Shown in pieces: positions 12,063-24,561 of a DNA stretch of 64,000 bases. The position numbers and the translations under genes were made by a program. Origin of the DNA: Daucus carota subsp. sativus. Lineage: Eukaryota > Streptophyta > Magnoliopsida > Apiales > Apiaceae. The stretch spans positions 10,862,779 through 10,926,778 of the forward strand of contig NC_030383.2 of the NCBI RefSeq assembly GCF_001625215.2, in the 5' to 3' direction. The notes under the pieces were generated by a model, which was given only the letters and a program-made list of their open reading frames with translations, had not been told where the DNA came from and did no database searches. Within the stretch, counting starts at the first letter, position 1. Each line of letters starts with the position of its first letter.

Positions 12063-12722
12063 AGAAGAATCGGGTTGTTCGACAGTAAAAGAACTAGCTA
12101 ACCGCTCAAGTCGAGCCTCCATCATCAGTTGTGTAGCCTTGAGTTCCTTAAGCGTCTTGTTTATGTTTACCAACATATCATATACCTCATTTGTTTGATC
12201 AGATGGCACTTCTACAGTGGGTTGAGGAACCTGTAGATCTTGTACTTGAGGATATTGATACTGTTGAGATTGTGGTTGCTCATATTGAGGCTGATAATAC
12301 TGTTGCTCAAACTGATCATATTGTTGCATTGGAGGTTCTTCATAACATTGTTGCTGAAATTTTTGTTCTTGAAATTGATGTTGACCATGATATGGGAAAT
12401 CACCAAAATTGTTGTCCATGTAAGAGAAATCTGGTTGATCCATCCATTCTTGATCATAAGAATTAGAATACTGATTGTACTCATATCCTTCTTGATAATT
12501 ATATCCATGTCCCGACTGAGTATTCTGAGAGTTGAAGTGGTTATAAGAGCATTCATAACTATAGTGACCCTGAACACCACAAACTTGACAGAAGCTGTAT
12601 GTTGTAGGGGCAACTTGTGACATCTCATCGACACTCATCGGATACAAGGTCGGCTCTGTAGCTTTCGACGAATATGCCTCAACTATGGAAGATAGAAGTG
12701 CAAAGGTATCGACTTCTTCCAT
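12063..12722 (-). pseudogene. Athila-type Ty3/gypsy gag, shortened and interrupted by the copia insertion
   Basis: The minus-strand frame starts at an ATG at 12,722 (MEEVDTF). It has a CCHC zinc knuckle (CQVCGVQGHYSYEC), then a YSNSYDQEW-QPDFSY segment like the PYSNTYNPGWR-HPNFSW stretch of Athila Gag, a Gln/Tyr-rich tract and a Leu-rich helix. The frame then runs into the copia LTR at 12,062. The large N-terminal retrotransposon-gag domain normally before the knuckle is absent although the PBS is only about 210 bp upstream. So it is both N-terminally deleted and split; the rest lies left of the window. Confidence 0.75.
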
Positions 12723-12934
12723 TGTAACCCTGTAACAGCACAAACACAGCCAAGAACGCAGTAAAAGCTACCTCACTTGGAACTGAAGTCCCAAGGAGGC
12801 AAAGGAAACATTATAAATAACTAAACAAAAACAATAGATACAACAACAACTAAGAAAAGTGAGAAAAGAATCCGAGTCAGTGAATTTTAATGCACACTGA
12901 TGACAAGTACGTAAACTAATTAATTAACACCGAG

Positions 12935-12952
12935 TCCCCGGCAGCGGCGCCA
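12935..12952 (-). other. Athila-type primer-binding site (tRNA-Asp type)
   Basis: The minus strand reads TGGCGCCGCTGCCGGGGA, close to the TGGCGCCGTTGCCGGGGA sequence used by Athila-type elements. It lies six bases from the LTR border at 12,959 and fixes the orientation as minus. Confidence 0.9.
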
Positions 12953-12958
12953 AAAACT

Positions 12959-14512
12959 TGTTCGGTGAAATCTACACGCAAGCGTACGCGATCACAAGTA
13001 ATATATTAAGTTCGATCCCACAGAGACTGGTGAATTAAGAATACGCACCTATACAACAATGTATGATCAATTATCACTGCTAAGACAATTAACAAGGATT
13101 GGGTTCTTTTTATACTAATAATTAAAATTACTAATCAAATTCAGAATAGGAAAACACATGGGATTCTAACTTCATTATCGAATTCATCTAGAATTGAAAT
13201 TACTGATTAACATGCGACTGTTGATCCTAATCAGACAACACGGAAGTAATACATGCCAACTCTCGTTGCACACATATCATACCAATCAAAATCCACAATT
13301 AAGATAGAAATCTCATGGACACCAACAAAGCTCAGACCCTATATCTCTATAGCGGTAGTGTAAGCAGAGAGGTTTAATAACAAGTCGTCTATCGTGATTA
13401 CACAGGGTGATAAAAATAGTTCAAGTCTACCACAAATTATGTTTCATTCACATAATCCTATGTTTACATGGCATAGTTCTAAATTCAATCATCCACTCTC
13501 GCTTCAGAAAGAATTAACACACAACTTAGAAGTTAGCTACGCTTCTAAGAAGAATAAGCACGGCTCATGCAAAGCAATCAACATATGTCACAAAATCACG
13601 TAATTATAATCGTTACTAGACTACATCGATAAATCCATTAGAATCCCATGAAGGCGGTTAGTTCATAATCGAACTAATCGACATCATGGGTTCTAATGAA
13701 AGCATGATAAAGAAAAGACAAGAATTGAATAGAATAAAAATTCTTGAATTAATAATAATAAGGATCACACGTTACGGATTTGATGTTCACGATCTTGCTC
13801 GAAACTGTCACTTCCTCGCAAAGAACGATCTAGTACAAACTGATAATGTGCTTCGAATAAGACTAAAACTATGATTACGATATTAAACTCTACTCAAACT
13901 ACGACTATGAGGCTAGGGTTTTTACACACGAGAAATAAAAATGCATTGACTACGTCAACCGGGCCTCGACCGCTGCGAAAATCCATCAGAAAAGCTGTAA
14001 AAATCGGCCCGGGGAGTTTCTGCGGAGCGCCACCGCGCTACACTAGCGCGGGCGCGCTAGTGATGCAGGCTGTAGCGCGGGCGCGCTACAGGTTAGCGCG
14101 GGCGCGCTACTGTCTGTGATGACAGCCTTGATTCTTTGTTTTTCAGCCCGTTCTCGCGTGCATGTCCTTCCTCGTTCCTAGTACCACTTCCGTAGGTGAT
14201 CACGGTTGCATTTAGCATATGCAACAAGCCCTTTAAACCCCTAGATAGCTCTAGTGGACGAGTGTGTTCTCGTGAGGGTTTGTAGAAGATATACCCACAA
14301 AATCCCAAGTCTCGGTGAATCCACAATTCTCTATTCTCGCAAATAATGCACCAAAACCAACCTAAAATGATAGAAAATCACTTCATCACCTCAACTCGTG
14401 ACCTGCACAGAAAAACAATAAAAACACATCAAAAGACACTACACACTTAAGTACAATCAACCAATTTAAGTGGAAATGAAGGCCTATAAGTGTGTATAAA
14501 TACCACTTATCA
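12959..14512 (-). mobile_element. Athila-type gypsy element, 5' LTR (1,554 bp)
   Basis: Plus-strand borders are TGTTCGGTGAAA and CACTTATCA, so the minus strand runs TGATAAGTGG...ACCGAACA. The right flank GTACC (14,513-14,517) is the expected place of the target-site duplication. The partner LTR is outside the window, so age cannot be judged. A GC-rich block of palindromes lies at 14,042-14,110. Small open frames in it are not genes. Confidence 0.88.
14042..14110. repeat. Three copies of a GC-rich palindrome in the Athila LTR
   Basis: TAGCGCGGGCGCGCTA (an inverted repeat of TAGCGCG around GG) occurs at about 14,044, 14,073 and 14,094. A fourth broken copy (AGCGCCACCGCGCTA) sits at about 14,027. 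The block is strikingly GC-rich in an AT-rich LTR and each copy could form a hairpin. Confidence 0.85.
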
Positions 14513-15350
14513 GTACCCACATATCATTTTCTTCCCTCACTTTTTTCTCTAATCATATATTATTGTCTGTGTTCTGTGTCTCTAAGCAGAGGCCAAAGCT
14601 TGGGAGATCCTGATGCGTCTTTTTGTGTGGAAGCTTTGGAAAACCTAATGTGCCCATCAGATAGAATTATCACCAGGTGATGATCCATCGTTCTTTCTCC
14701 GGGAAAGGGCTTTCGTTATTTTTTAGTAGTAAGTTAGTGTGGTGACCTCCTTACAAAAAAAAAAAGTTAATGTGGTGACCTTAGAAGAATCACATACACA
14801 TGTAGCAATTGCATCTTGGAGCTAAAAAGTTAAGGTTGGATATATCCAGATAACTGGTTCTTTGATAGATGACTGAAAAGGACATGAATCTACAATTAGG
14901 AACTCGAATAATCACAAAAAAGAAGAAGAGGAAATTAGTATGTTGCTCTAGAGGACTCACAAGTACTTTGCATTATGTAACTATCCAAACCTGGTTCAAT
15001 TTCACTAGAGAGTGGAAGGCTCTAATTAAGCTTGTTGTCACTAACATCCAACCAATTAAGTTCTTATAAGTTACCAATGGAGGGCAGAATTGGTCCAGTA
15101 AAGCTATTGCTATTCAGACGTCTACGTGAAATGCAGTAGATAGATCTCGGATTGTTATGAAAGGTCATGGAACTACACTGGAAAGTTCATTAAGTAATAA
15201 TTCTTTAAAGTAACTTATTCCACAATAAAACTCCTTTTCTTTTTTGCTCTGTAGTGCACGATATAACAACTTGTGTTAACACAGGATCCCAGTCATATAC
15301 TATTACTTGTAATTTTAAGTGGGGTTTTTATTTAACTTATGAGACTGAAC
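14513..15350. other. Intergenic, no gene recognised
   Basis: A short frame at 14,492-14,680 begins inside the Athila LTR and contains a protein-like stretch (GDPDASFCVEALENL) that I cannot assign. It may be a relic of a host gene. The rest has no coding pattern; an upstream exon of the ATG8 relic could lie near 15,060-15,180 but is too decayed to call. Confidence 0.4.
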
Positions 15351-15354
15351 TGCA

Positions 15355-15669
15355 GATACCTTGTTCTTGCTCTTTTAACTGTGGGACAATTTGTCTAGGT
15401 TGTACAGAAGAGGAGTAAGCTAAGTGCCAAGAAAGCGATAATCATATTTGTTAAGATCAGTCTACCACTAACGGGAAATAATAAAATAAAACAATAGACA
15501 TTCATATTTTGTTTATGTGTGGTTTTGTTACACTCTAATGCATTTTTTGCCTGCAGCTGCCATTATGTATGCAACTGCTATTATGTCCGCCATCTTTGAA
15601 GAGAACAAGGACGAGGACGGCTTTCTCTATATGACGTACAATGGTGAGAATACATTGGGATCCGACTGA
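15355..15669 (+). pseudogene. ATG8: ATG8 (autophagy ubiquitin-like protein) pseudogene, C-terminal exons
   Basis: Two exons of an ATG8 gene are readable. Exon A (about 15,355-15,474) encodes RYLVLALLTVGQFV, a TAG stop at 15,396-15,398, then VVQKRSKLSAKKAIIIFVK. This matches the [34 protein letters not shown] core, with the stop replacing the Tyr codon. Exon B (15,557-15,669) follows a CTGCAG acceptor and encodes [18 protein letters not shown], then NGENTLG before a stop, matching the ATG8 C-terminus (GENTFG). Exon B has an 18-bp in-frame tandem duplication ([12 protein letters not shown]). The exon A donor reads GG|GAAATA, so GT is lost. The retained intron shows a duplicated gene copy, not a processed one. 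N-terminal exons are not recognisable. Confidence 0.85.
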
Positions 15670-18600
15670 AAGGCTCCTCCAAGCTGAAGCTGTGTAGATA
15701 TATGACCTGTCAGCGGTGGTAAATATGTACATTTGCCTTCATTGTTACCCTCATAGTGATTCTGGAAGAAATTAATGAATATCGCAAAGATGATGACTAA
15801 ATGAAGGCTGCCAACTAAGTTAGCATGTTTAACTATTCATATATAAGAAGTTCAGACAAATGAAGAAATCAAATTGTATTTGTGGAATATTGTAATTTGT
15901 ATCCATGACAACAAAGTAATGCAAATTTTACCATTTTTTATTTATTTGTGTTGGTTATTTTTTATTTACTATATCAAATTTATTCTAGATTTTCAATCCT
16001 TCCTGGTGTAGATGTATAATATTGGGCTTGCATCATCAATTTTGATGGTTATGAAGACTTGAGAGCTTGTAATTTTATCTGGGGAAGTGTCATGGATATT
16101 TTTCTCACTTGCCAGGATCTTGTCTTGGTGAAACGAAGTCTAATTATACCAAGGAAATCTAAACTTCTCTGTCCTCTCTTTCCTCTCTTTAAGGTGCCTT
16201 GGGTAGTTGGGTTCCTCTTCCGGACGAGATTCTCATCCGAAGTGATTTTAACAGTACGAAAAAAAAACACAACGGCTATTGTTGAATATAATATCTCATT
16301 TTTTATTACCTCAATTTTAATCATTTTTCTTTTAATATAATGCAAAAAAATCAAGAGATTTTATAGCTAATTTCTGATCTATATTTTGAACTTGTTAGTC
16401 TCTAGCTTGTCAGGTACCTGTAAAGTTTATCTGTTAGTCTATTATATATGCTCCCTTCTTTATAATTGTTCCACAAAAGAAGTTATCAATTTGCGAAATT
16501 TGCAAGAGATGGCCTTAGAGAGCCAGTGAAAACTATAAAAATTGAATGAACTAAGTGAATGCTTTTGCTCGGAAAAAGTCTAGTGTAAAAATATCCAGGC
16601 ACTCATGATATAAAAGAGTTCCCAGATTTATGACCACTCTCATTATCCATATTTTAAAGGAGTGGAGGTACCATTTTAAAAATGATATTAAAATCATTAT
16701 CAGCAAGATCATTCAAGAACAATTGAATTTCGGGTGTTGCTTGCTTTTTATTTTTGCATATTGCATGAACATTTACAATCATATTATTAAAACCAAGAGA
16801 GTATTTGGCCTAGAAGAGCAACCCAAATCAACTAGCTTAAAGCATTCAAGGAATCCTTTCACTCCATAATCCTCAACCGTCTTCTCTAAGATAATCCGCG
16901 ACTTGAGTATCACAGTTATCTGTAAAAGAAGAGTCAAATTATTAGTCAAAAAATTCAGAATCAGACATGGAATCATACACTTACTAAATTATAACTGATA
17001 ATTTATATCATAATTTATATATATGGATTAGATAAAAGCATTTCTATAGGCACGTCCAAAAGAATGCATGAATGTGAATGGATCCTAACCTACACACAAA
17101 GAGATCCGTATCTGTAATGTCTAGATACAAAAGATGACCACAAAAGTTGAAGAAGAAGACAATATTGAAAAACCATCAGAACAAAACCCATGTGCATTCA
17201 TGTCAGAGAATTGCAAAAGAATCGAAACAATTTCAGAGCTATATGTCAAAGGTACTTAGAGTTGCATGCGTTAGATAAATTGAATGATTCAAAGTCTTGA
17301 AAGGTTGGTTCTTCGCTTTAAGATGACACAGACGTGTTTATGTTTTTGATAATCAGGGCACCTTGGCTACTGATTTGGGTGTGATCTATGTACTAAATGA
17401 ATGTAAATTACTTAATTGTCACACCTACAATGCTCCCTTGCAATCCTGTTGAGAGTTTTATGGAGAATACAACATTTGTGGTCTATGAAATTGATGAATG
17501 TAAAGAAGCTAATAGAATCATTAATAGAATCAACTAATTCAAACTTCACTTACACTAGAATCATAATTAGAATACATATCTAATATCTGAAAATGTAAAG
17601 TCATAAATAGAACCATATATATACAACCACACACACACAAAATTTAGAATCAAACATGAAATCATACATTTAAAGAATTACAACTGGTAATTTAAGTAAT
17701 GACATCACTTTGGTTTAGTTTAAGTCATTGAAAAACAAAGTCATCCTTCTTTTTTCTAGAAAATTTCTTGAAGAATTCTAGTAGCCATAAGCATTTTCTT
17801 GATCCATGTTTTCTTCTTTAAGTTAGGGTCTAGTTGCACCACTTGCTATTAGAATAGAATCCACTAATTTTGTAAGTAACAACGATAATCATAGTACCAA
17901 ACACACAAAGATTCCCAAAAATTTATATGATAATCTATCTAGCATTCCTTGAAACTTTTAAGTCGTAAGGCTATCACCAATGAACTCAAACTACTTGATC
18001 GTGACCCGTGTTCTGGGAGTTCATGAATATTTTTATTCGATAGGTGGGCAAAATGTGGTTGGAGAGCTTAAGCCGCAATCAATCTACAAGTGGCTTTTGA
18101 TCGTAAAATATCTAACAGATGCCAAGGCTCCTAAATCTGTTTCTCAAACTATTTCTGCAGAAAAATTTAAGTCCTAATTTAGTTCTAAATCTCCTATGAA
18201 GAAGTGAATTAGTTACCTATTTGTATTCACTAGGAACAAAGGGTCCATAAGAGATAGATTGTATCTAAGTGGCATGTTGGAATCAGTTTTGGAAACCTGA
18301 TTTGCGAGTTATAAATTTGAGGTAATTAACTTAACTGCAGGGGAAACAGAGATCAGATATGGATAGTGGTCGACCATGTCCATTTTTTGGGGAACTTTAT
18401 GTAGTTTTCACTACGAAAGCAAATAGCGTGCAGCTCGAGGCTGGGGCTGTTCCTACTAGAAAGAGGGTCAAGAGGAAATAGTAGAGATTTTTCATCAGAA
18501 GATTTATCATTAGATGAGGATGAGGACGAAAATGAAGAGGTTAGGAGAAGTAGGAATCATTAGAAAGGGAATGTTAAGAGAGAAAAATAGTTGTTAAGAT

Positions 18601-19857
18601 CAGCAGGAGAATCAATCGCCAACACAGCTTAGTGCTTTGAATACCAACAACAATACTACCAACAGTCTGACTAGTATTCATGGATTTATTCAACAGCAAC
18701 AAAGGATTGACATGGAGTGGAGGGAATCGATGGAAAAAAGCACATAGGCAGTCCATGGAAAAACATAGGCTCATGAGTACCATATATGTGGTGCCTATCT
18801 ATCATATGTGGACCTAGCCAACATGCAGCATTGTCCTAAAATACTTGATATTTCTTTCGAACTTATTTTTCATGCCTTTTACATATATGAGCATTCCTTG
18901 CTCAATTATGCCATGACCGATGTTACCCACCAAACAAAAACTCACTAGTCTATGTGTCATGAATTTTTTTTACCAAAAACTCAATAGGATCAATACATAA
19001 ATTCTATAGAATCAAAATCAATAAAATCGCACCTAAAATCAATACAATCGAGCATAGCATCATACACATACATGCAAACTCTATATAATCAGACATAAAT
19101 TCACAAATGTACATTTAAAAGTTTTGGAAACACAGATAAAATGACACATATATACAAAATCAATAGAATTAAATATGGAATCATACACATATATTAAAAT
19201 CTATAAAGTCATACATAGATTCAAAAATATACATACCAAAACCATGGAATCACAAATAAAATCACATATATATACGAAATCAACGGAATCAAACATAGAA
19301 TCACACACATTCATAAAAATACATATACAATAGAATCATCATATAATAGAATCATCATATAATTTACACGAACGTATATAATAGAATCAAAGATAGAATC
19401 ACTAATTCAGTCATATTATCATAGATTTTAAAGATTCAGTGACCATATGTTTCCGGTATCATGCATATATTGCAAAATCTGACAAGAATCACCAATCTTG
19501 CATATTCAGTCATAGAATCACATAGACATTTGTATATACAGATTCATCCTAATTCATTAGATTGATGCCCTAACATCATGTAATGTCACTAAAGTAATAG
19601 TATATTTGAGCTCTAAAAAGTATTACCTTAATCAATTCGGCAATTAGCTTTGATTCTTCAATTTATGCTTTGAAGATTTGATTTTTGTTTCGATCCTTTG
19701 ATTTATACTTCGATTCTTCGATTATGAGCTTGAAATCTTCAAAAACGAGCTTCGTTGAATGACAGTAATGGAGTTATAAGGTCCGGGGTTGCCATGTACA
19801 TATGTATGTAGATGTGTATGTATAGCCGTAGCTTTTAAATCTTTTAATCAGGTGCGT
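15670..19857. other. Gene-poor AT-rich region with a dispersed GAATCA-type motif
   Basis: No convincing gene is present. From about 16,930 to 19,550 words like GAATCAAACATRGAATCATA recur many times (for example 16,960, 17,650, 19,165, 19,280), with a loose period of about 118 bp around 19,085-19,320. Frames at 16,059-16,340 and 17,980-18,177 are short and resemble nothing I know. A Gln/Asn-rich frame-shifted stretch at about 18,600-18,740 could be a decayed retroelement gag, but this is weak. Confidence 0.45.
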
Positions 19858-19925
19858 TCAAAAATCAACGGTGATGATGGATGTTCTCTTGTGTTCTGTA
19901 TTTAAACTGTTCTTTCTAGAGTGCA

Positions 19926-20001
<76 letters not shown>

Positions 20002-20407
20002 TGCACTCCACACAGAACACTTTAGAAAAAGAACAACACAGAACACCATCATAACACTTTTTCTTTCATAAAAAATGATTTGTTATGATTATAATTACAT
20101 AGTTAAGCACTAACTAAACTTAATATATAAAATCTAACATCCAAATCTATCCAAATTATTAATATGAAATATTATAGAATCCATAACAGAATCCAAAACA
20201 GAATCCAGAATAGAATCATGTATATATTCTTTACATGATTAATATCACATAGAATCATGTTATTTTTAATCCATAATTGTTGTTAAACATGCTAGATACT
20301 ATTATTATTCATAATAAATGGTTAATTAGCTTAAAGTTAGAATTTAATTCAAGTTTTAGATGAGATTCTATGTTCGATTCCAAAGTGTTCTTCTTTCAAG
20401 GGTGTTC

Positions 20408-20411
<4 letters not shown>
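19858..20411. mobile_element. Pair of related non-autonomous element ends meeting at a (TA)n tract
   Basis: A (TA)n tract at 19,931-19,997 is flanked by the inverted repeat GAGTGCAACCC / GGGTTGCACTC. Beyond it both sides carry AGAACAC words and a CATCATCACCGTT-like end. The unit 19,998-20,411 starts GGGTTGCACTC and ends in AGGGTGTTCTGTC before a second (TA)n tract (20,412-20,458), so it may be a 414-bp MITE-like element. The partner to the left has no clear far end. The superfamily is not determined. Confidence 0.5.
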
Positions 20412-20458
<47 letters not shown>

Positions 20459-20461
<3 letters not shown>

Positions 20462-22908
20462 TGAGGTTCCAGAGAAAACCTAACTACCAAGAAACCCGAG
20501 GAAACTCATTAGATGTCGTTGATTAATCGTATGCAATATATTTATTACCTTTTAAAAGTTCAATCAAAATATATGCAAATTTAATATGAACAGGGTCAAT
20601 CTCGGAAAGAATCTTCTTGAAGATATTTACATATCTTTTAATTTTGGTATTTCCTACTTTTTAACCTGCCAATCAAATAATCTTTTATTATATCACAATC
20701 ACAGATTTTATAACCGATTCATCATGATAATTCATCAAATCTATTAAAGATTTTATGAGAGACACAACAACAAACCTAAAACTTACGATTAAAGCTATAA
20801 AATAAACATTTCGATTATTTTTCAAAATAGTTGATAAAGCTATAAAAAGTGATCATTAAAATTTTTTATTATTCGTCAAGTAGACTTATATTAACGTGAC
20901 CATTTCGAAAAATCTCAATTTTTTAAATAATAAATTCTCAAATAATTCGATATTAAAACAACACTTTGTGGAATCTCTAATATAAAAACTTTTTAAATGA
21001 ATGTATTAAAGAATCTTAATTTTTACTCTGTTAAGTATAAATTATTGAATATATATTTCAAGAAATATAATTAATAGAACGATATGAGTGAAAAACTTTA
21101 ATTCTGAAATATATATTTCATCAAAAGAATCTACATAAAAATATGCTTCAAAACACCTAATGGAATCTGGTTATATTTTATTAATACGACTATAAACACA
21201 TAAAAGAATCCAATTACATTTGAATGACATTTATCATATACGTTATATTAATAAAAAAAATTCCTCACCTCTAGTTAAATAAGAGAAAACTTGATCGGAT
21301 TCCACTGAGTGATTTCTTGCATGTGAAAAATATAATTCATATCAATGAGTATCAAGACTATTAAGTTTAAAATTTTTTATATGTATTTTAAGAAAAACAA
21401 GTAATAGAACAATATGAGTGAAACACTTTTATTTTTAAATATAATATTTCATCAAAAGAACATAAAAATATGCATCAAAACATTTAATGGAATCTGGTTA
21501 TGTTTTATTAATATGAATATAAACACATAAAAGAATCCAATTACATTTGAATGACATTTATCATATACGTTATATTATTAAAGGAAATGCCTCTCCTCTA
21601 GTTAAATAAGAGAAACTTGATCGGATTCCACCGAGTGATTTCTTGCATGTGAAGAATATAATTCATATCAATGATATTAAGACTATTAAATTGAAAATTT
21701 TTTAAATTTATTTTCAGAAAAACAATTAATAGAACAATATGAATGAAAGACTTTAATGTTTAAATATAATATTTCATCAAAAGAATCTGCATAAATATAT
21801 GCATCAAAACACTTAATGGAATCTAGTTATATCTTATTAATATGAATATAAACACATAAAAGAATCCAATTACATTTGAATGACATTTATCATATACGTT
21901 ATAATAATGAAAGAAATGTCTCTCTTCTAGTTAAATAAGAGAAAACTTGATCGGATTCCACTGAGTGATTTCTTGCATGGGAAGAATATAATTCATATCA
22001 ATTAGTATTAAGACTATTAAGTTTAAAATTTTCGATATTTATTTTTAGAAAAACAATTAATAGAACAATATGAGTGAAAGACTTTATTGTTTAAATATAA
22101 TATTTCATCAATCTGCATAAAAATATGCATCAAAACACTTAATGGAATCGTGTTATATTTTATTATTATGAATATAAACACCTAAAAGAATCCTATTACA
22201 TCTGAACGACATTTATCATATACGTTATATTAATAAAATAAATGCCTCTCCTCTAGTTAAATAAGAGAAAACTTGATTGGATTCCACTGAGTGATTTCTT
22301 GCATATGAAAAATATAATTCATATCAATGAGTATTAAGACTATTAAGTTTAAAATTTTTTATATTTATTTTCAGAAAAAACAATTAATAGAATTGTATGA
22401 GTTAAAGGCTTTAATTTTTAAATATAATATTTCATCAAATAATCTGCATAAAAATATGCATAAAAACACTAACTGGAATCTGGTTATATTTTACTACTAT
22501 GAATATAAACACTTAAAGGAATCCAATTACATTTAAATGACATTTATCATATATGTTATATTAATAAAACTTAAATACCTCTTCTCTAGTTATATGAAAA
22601 AATATTTGCTCGGATTCCGCCGAGTAATTTCTTAAGCATGACAATAACTATGTAAATATCTTATCTAAAGGTTATATTTTATTATTATGAATATAAACAC
22701 TTAAAGGAATCCAATTACATTTAAATGACATTTATCATATATGTTATATTAATAAAACTTGAATACCTCTCCTCTAGTTAAATGAGAAAATATTTGCTCG
22801 GATTCCGCTGAGTAATTTCTTACGCATGACAATAACTATGTAAATATCTTATCTAAAGGTTCTTTAGAATAAGATCTTAAATAATAAATATCTAAAGATT
22901 CTCTAAGA

Positions 22909-22948
<40 letters not shown>

Positions 22949-23643
22949 ATATTTGTGGCACCAAGATTCTTTTAAAATTTGATATTTTTCTTGTATAAAC
23001 TATTTACCGTATGATATTATTTTGACTCTAATAATATTTTTAATAATTATTATTTTGAAGAATCTGAAACCAATTAATATAAAAGAATACTAATACAAAA
23101 ATTATAATATTATCTAAAGGAACACTTTAAGAAACAACCTACGTCAAAAATTCATAAATAAAAAATAAATACTGAAATAATGTTATTAAAGCTTTTCTAT
23201 TTCTCAAGGTGAATCTCTGAAAATTTGAAATTTGAAATTCGAATGGAATATACACTAAATGTTCTTACTGATTAATGAGATATGAATAATATAAAAAAGG
23301 AAATCAATTAATTGCATATCTTATTATTTATGTCAGTCAAATAATGTTTATATCTTAATATTTAAATCCGTATATGGGAGCCTGATTTTTGAAGTATGGA
23401 TTATGCGTGAATATTGAAGTAAAATCTTAGACAAATCTTTTTGGACAAGGAAATGTACTGATTGAATGCATTAAATACATGTACTGATTGAATGCATTAA
23501 ATGTATGTAGAAGATTACTATATTATCCTTTTTAAATTGGATTTGATTGATATTTTAATAAATATTATGATTATAAGATGAACGGTGATTAAGTGGGTTT
23601 CTCGGTTTTCTTGATAAGCTGAATTTTCTTAGGATCTTCCTCC
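20459..23643. mobile_element. 3.2 kb non-autonomous DNA element with imperfect terminal inverted repeats
   Basis: The region is bounded by (TA)n tracts at 20,412-20,458 and 23,644-23,667. Its left end (GTTCCAGAGAAAACC, then AAGAAACCCGAGGAAAC) and the reverse complement of its right end (GATCCTAAGAAAA, then AAGAAAACCGAGAAACC) match at about 60 percent over 75 bp. No protein is encoded. Inside are a 330-bp tandem array (21,030-22,870), a (TTA)n microsatellite at 22,912-22,947 and a 26-bp duplication at 23,453-23,502. The TA flanks suggest insertion at TA; the family is unknown to me. Confidence 0.5.
21030..22870. repeat. Tandem array, about five 330-bp units plus two shorter copies
   Basis: The landmark AATTAATAGAAC(A/G)ATATGA recurs at 21,069, 21,399, 21,724, 22,055 and 22,382, spacings 330, 325, 331 and 327. 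Other landmarks keep the same phase, such as GGATTCCACTGAGTGATTTC and CATTTATCATATACGTTATA. A truncated unit is then repeated with a 188-bp shift (GAATATAAACACTTAAAGGA at 22,501 and 22,689). Units are AT-rich and carry no open frame of note. Confidence 0.85.
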
Positions 23644-24450
23644 TATATATATATATATATATATATATAATTAGTTCATCTAGCACTACTATTTGATGAC
23701 AAAAAATATGATAGATATCCAATAATAATTTAAAAATAATATTTAAGAAAGTGTGAGGAAAATGAGATAGGACAAATAATAATTAAAATGTAATTAAATT
23801 AATGAGTAATAAGAGTGAAAATGGGTGTCATGCTTAAAGAGGGAAGAATAAAAATATGATTAAAATCGGGAAGAAAAAAAATAGTTGAATAATATATGAG
23901 TAAGATAGGAGAAAGAGAATGAATACGAAGGCAAGAGGAGAAGAGAATAAAATAATAATTATGCTTAAAGAAAGATGTGGAAAAGGAAAAATCAATATGA
24001 TTTAAGTAAAAGGAGGAGAGAAAAGAGTAAAATTTGAGGGGAGAAATGCTTGCAAAAATATTATTTAATATAAAATATAGATAGATAAACCATGCAATGA
24101 TGTTGTTGTCGAAGATAATTGATTCAACAGTTTATGTAGTTACCTTTCCTTAGGATCCTACGCGTCAGTTGACCCTCTTAAAATTTTGTTATTAATCTTA
24201 TATTTTTGCATTATGTATATATTTAAATTGATTTTAATAAAATTTTGTAAAAATAATTAGTTTTGCACTAACTTTTTAAGTGAAAAAGAAGTATAATAAC
24301 TAGTATTGTACTAGTTTTTCCGAGTAAAGAAGAATATTAGATTTTGAGAAAAACATCTAACTATCAGTATTATAGATAATATTGTGCAACGGTAAACAAA
24401 TCATGATATGAATATCAAAATTTTGTTTTTTATGTTATCATTTTGGTATT

Positions 24451-24553
24451 AAGATTCTGATCAAACTATACATGACTTATTTATCGTCAAGATTCTGATC
24501 AAAATGGACATGACTTATTCTGAATGTCAAGATTCTAATCAAAGTGGACATGG
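24451..24553. repeat. Minisatellite, about 2.6 units of 38-40 bp
   Basis: GATTCTGATCAAA followed by ATGGACATGACTTATT recurs at 24,453, 24,491 and 24,531. It lies directly before a second, GC-rich array with the same period. Confidence 0.8.
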
Positions 24554-24561
24554 CAGGCAAT

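Noticed and set aside
12191..12634. Open frames on both strands overlapping the gag remnant (12,191-12,466, 12,212-12,634, 12,240-12,620)
   Set aside because: They are low-complexity shadows of the Gln/Tyr-rich gag frame; only the minus frame with the zinc knuckle resembles a known protein.
19858..20071. Frames encoding Tyr-Ile repeats
   Set aside because: Translation of the (TA)n tract only.
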